DNA of 16,285 bases from an uncultured Elusimicrobia bacterium. Its GTDB lineage: Bacteria; Elusimicrobiota; Endomicrobiia; Endomicrobiales; Endomicrobiaceae. The translations under genes were made by a program, and so were the position numbers. The notes under the pieces were generated by a model. That model was not told where the DNA came from. It saw only the letters and a program-made list of their open reading frames with translations, and made no database searches. Shown here one piece after another: positions 13,996 through 16,285 of the stretch. Within the stretch, counting starts at the first letter, position 1. Each line of letters opens with the position of its first letter. The DNA lies in NCBI GenBank assembly GCA_947168325.1, contig CAMVLN010000021.1:1-16285 (forward strand), read 5' to 3'.

Positions 13996-15714
13996 ATGGA
14001 TAATTATAAACTTTTATCAGGAAACGAAGCTCTTGCACAAGGGGCTTACGAGGCAGGGGTAAAATTTGCATCTTCTTATCCGGGAACACCTGCAACAGAC
14101 ATTTTAGAGTATTTTACACAATTTAAAGAAATTGATGCACAGTGGGCAATCAACGAAAAAGTTGCATTTGAAGTTGCACTTGGAGCATCTTTTGCTGGGG
14201 TAAGATCTATTTATTCATCAAAACATGTTGGAATAAATGTTTGTATGGACCCGTTAATGACGGCAACATATTCAGGAATAAATGCAGGTTTTGTTATTGT
14301 TACAGGAGATGATCCTGGAATGCATTCTTCCCAAAACGAGCAAGATAACAGACTAATTGCAAAATTTGCAAAAATTCCGTTGCTTGAACCATCCTCCCCA
14401 TCTGAAGCAAAAAAATTAATAAAACTTGCTTTTGAAATTAGTGAACAGTTTGATACTCCGGTATTATTTAGAATAACAACAAGAATTGCACACACAAAAG
14501 AAAATGTTGAAGTTGGAAAAAGAATTGAAGTAGCAAATAAAGTTTTTGAAAAAAAACCACAAAAATATGTTATGGTTCCAGCAAATGCATATAAAAAACA
14601 TATTGATTTAGAAGAAAAATTAATAAAACTTCAAGATTTTTCAAACAATTTAAAAGAAAATTCTATAGAAATAAAAGATAAAAAGTTAGGTATTGTATGT
14701 GATAGTGTTTCTTATTTATATGTAAAAGAAACATATCCTAATGTATCAGTATTAAAACTTACAATGGCTTTCCCTTTTGCAGATACAAAGATTAAAGAGT
14801 TTGCATCTAAAGTAGAAAATATTGTTGTTGTGGAAGAAAGTGAACCTTTTATAGAAGAGCATCTTTTATCCTTGGGAATAAAATGTAAAGGTAAACATTA
14901 TACTTACAGAGTTGGTGAACTTAATCCAGAATCTGTAAGAGATATTGTTGAAGAAAAGCCAAAAGTAAACTATCCTAAACCTACAAGAAAACCAGTTTTG
15001 TGTCCTGGATGTCCACATAGGGCAACATTTGTAGCATTAAGAAAAACTAAAGTTATAGTTGCAGGAGATATTGGGTGCTATACTTTAGGTGCAACACCAC
15101 CATTATCTGCATTACACACTTCTATTTGTATGGGTTCAAGTGTAACTATAATGAGCAGTTTAACTAGCATTTTAGGGTCTAATAGTGCTGTTGCAGTTAT
15201 AGGAGATTCTACATTTTGTCATTCAGGTATAGAAGGGCTTATTAACTGTGCATATAACAAAGCTAAAGGTGTTATTATAATTTTGGATAATGCAACAACA
15301 GCAATGACAGGTGCACAACCTAACCCAGCAACAGGTATTACTGCAAAAGGAGAACAAACAAAGAAACTAGATTTAGAAAAATTATGTATAGCTTGCGGGG
15401 CAGATATTGTTGAAGTTATAGATTCTTCTTGTTCCTCAATAGAAGATAAAATTAAAGAACTTATAGCAACAAAGAAATTATGTGTGTTAATAGTAAGATA
15501 TTCTTTATGCAAAATGATAGATAGAACAAAGAAACCTGCACCAACGGTTGTAGCCAATAAGTGTAAGAAATGTTATATGTGTGTAAGTGTAGATTGTCCT
15601 GCAATATTTAAAGATGAAAGTGGCAATATAAGGATAGATAACAATTTATGTGCAGGGTGTAATGTTTGTGTAGAACAGTGTAAATTTGAAGCTTTGTTAA
15701 GAACAGAAAATTAG
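13996..15714 (+). CDS. iorA: Indolepyruvate:ferredoxin oxidoreductase, alpha subunit
   Basis: A 572-residue thiamine-pyrophosphate enzyme subunit. With IorB it oxidatively decarboxylates aryl pyruvates (indolepyruvate, phenylpyruvate, hydroxyphenylpyruvate) to aryl-acetyl-CoA and reduces ferredoxin, in anaerobic breakdown of aromatic amino acids. The start LLSGNEALAQGAYEAGVKFASSYPGTPATDI is canonical. The TPP-binding half has CPGCPHRA, GDIGCYTLG, and GDS at 403-405 with the metal-binding D431-N432 (LDNATTAMTG). The C-terminus holds two [4Fe-4S] sites: C523, C526, C529, C534-P and C552, C555, C558, C562. Length is a little below the usual ~600 but all motifs are present. iorB follows after 51 bases. 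No Shine-Dalgarno is seen. Confidence 0.96.
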   Translation: MDNYKLLSGNEALAQGAYEAGVKFASSYPGTPATDILEYFTQFKEIDAQWAINEKVAFEVALGASFAGVRSIYSSKHVGINVCMDPLMTATYSGINAGFVIVTGDDPGMHSSQNEQDNRLIAKFAKIPLLEPSSPSEAKKLIKLAFEISEQFDTPVLFRITTRIAHTKENVEVGKRIEVANKVFEKKPQKYVMVPANAYKKHIDLEEKLIKLQDFSNNLKENSIEIKDKKLGIVCDSVSYLYVKETYPNVSVLKLTMAFPFADTKIKEFASKVENIVVVEESEPFIEEHLLSLGIKCKGKHYTYRVGELNPESVRDIVEEKPKVNYPKPTRKPVLCPGCPHRATFVALRKTKVIVAGDIGCYTLGATPPLSALHTSICMGSSVTIMSSLTSILGSNSAVAVIGDSTFCHSGIEGLINCAYNKAKGVIIILDNATTAMTGAQPNPATGITAKGEQTKKLDLEKLCIACGADIVEVIDSSCSSIEDKIKELIATKKLCVLIVRYSLCKMIDRTKKPAPTVVANKCKKCYMCVSVDCPAIFKDESGNIRIDNNLCAGCNVCVEQCKFEALLRTEN

Positions 15715-15765
15715 AATTTTGTACAATACAATACCCTATCAATTTATATTTTATAAGGAATAATA

Positions 15766-16236
15766 ATGGAAACAATAAATATTTTATTTTGTGGAACAGG
15801 GGGACAAGGTATTCTTACAGCAGCGGAAGTTGTTGCATTAGCCGCAATGTATGATGGATACCATGTAAAAAAATCAGAAGTTCATGGTATGGCACAAAGA
15901 GGTGGTTCTGTAGAATCTCATGTTAGAATAGGTAAAAAAGTTTTTTCTCCTATAATAGAGTGTGGTAAAGCTGATTATCTTCTTTCTTTTGAAAAAGGCG
16001 AACATGACAGAATGTTTTATATGCTTAAACAAAAAGGAACAGATTTATTTAATGACTTTGTTGAAGCTAGTAAAAAAATTTCCAATCCTAAATTTGTAAA
16101 TACATACATGTTAGGTGTATTGTCAAAATATCTTTCAATATCAAATGAAAGTTGGCAACAAGCAATGAAGGAAAGTATAAAACCACAATATTTAGATAAA
16201 AATATTGAAGTTTTTACACAAGGCAATAGAAATTGA
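15766..16236 (+). CDS. iorB: Indolepyruvate:ferredoxin oxidoreductase, beta subunit (short form)
   Basis: The 156-residue gamma-domain (POR-type) partner of IorA. It starts with NILFCGTGGQGILTAAEVVALAA and carries SEVHGMAQRGGSVESHVRIG, both hallmarks of IorB, which contact the CoA/TPP site. It ends with NPKFVNTYMLGVLSKYLSISNESWQQAMKESI, matching the family C-terminus. Typical IorB proteins are about 190 residues; here the segment between LSFEKGEHDRMFYML and the VNTYMLG region is about 30 residues shorter, with no frame break visible. AAGGA lies eight bases before the ATG. The pair IorA-IorB is a classical operon. The remaining 49 bases to the window edge hold nothing I can support. Confidence 0.93.
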   Translation: METINILFCGTGGQGILTAAEVVALAAMYDGYHVKKSEVHGMAQRGGSVESHVRIGKKVFSPIIECGKADYLLSFEKGEHDRMFYMLKQKGTDLFNDFVEASKKISNPKFVNTYMLGVLSKYLSISNESWQQAMKESIKPQYLDKNIEVFTQGNRN

Positions 16237-16285
16237 AGTTTATTTATTAAGCTAAAAAAATGGTAAAAAACAGGATTTTAAGTAG

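Noticed and set aside
14211..15557. Minus-strand frames opposite iorA
   Set aside because: They are shadows of iorA, whose protein motifs are unambiguous.
16260..16285. Possible start of a further gene after iorB (ATG at 16260)
   Set aside because: Only eight full codons are visible, with no ribosome-binding site, so nothing can be supported.
1..16285. tRNA, rRNA, insertion sequence or replication origin
   Set aside because: Nothing with a cloverleaf, rRNA core motif, transposase or DnaA-box cluster was recognised on either strand.

Overview
The window is strongly AT-rich and comes from a didermic (outer-membrane) bacterium. The evidence for this is a PorV/PorQ-family outer-membrane barrel next to a large secreted M6 metalloprotease that ends in a FlgD/type IX-like C-terminal domain. 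Together with IorAB (indolepyruvate:ferredoxin oxidoreductase) and PyrR, this suggests an anaerobic, amino-acid-fermenting host-associated lineage. Elusimicrobiota (Endomicrobium-like) would fit, but that is an inference from gene content and not a demonstrated placement.

Layout. (1) Positions 1-5229, minus strand: a surface-glycan operon read from right to left. It holds a HAD phosphatase, an N-acetyl sugar amidotransferase, a GT2 glycosyltransferase, a NodU/CmcH/TobZ carbamoyltransferase, and a multi-spanning membrane protein that runs off the left edge. The last junctions are ATGA and TAATG overlaps. (2) Positions 5230-5635: intergenic, with a small decayed reading frame carrying two in-frame stops. 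(3) Positions 5636-9809, minus strand: a two-gene operon of a PorV-like barrel and a 1084-residue M6 protease. The protease contains a module duplicated as a 516-bp exact direct repeat. (4) Positions 10086-10604, plus strand: a stand-alone pyrR behind a leader rich in inverted repeats. (5) Positions 10880-13522, minus strand: an SF1 helicase fused to a C-terminal PD-(D/E)XK-type nuclease, a plausible single-gene phage/plasmid defence protein. It is flanked on both sides by non-coding stretches that look like gene debris. (6) Positions 13996-16236, plus strand: iorA and iorB.

How the genes fit together. The glycan genes plausibly build and decorate (amidate, carbamoylate) a surface sugar chain. 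The PorV/M6 pair is a cargo protease with its likely outer-membrane shuttle or partner. IorAB oxidises aryl pyruvates from aromatic amino acids to acyl-CoA and passes electrons to ferredoxin. PyrR is a housekeeping pyrimidine regulator/UPRTase. The helicase-nuclease is the main accessory gene and the best candidate for an undescribed or poorly described defence function. The most striking sequence-level anomaly is the exact internal repeat of the protease, whose flanking linkers have diverged while the core has not.
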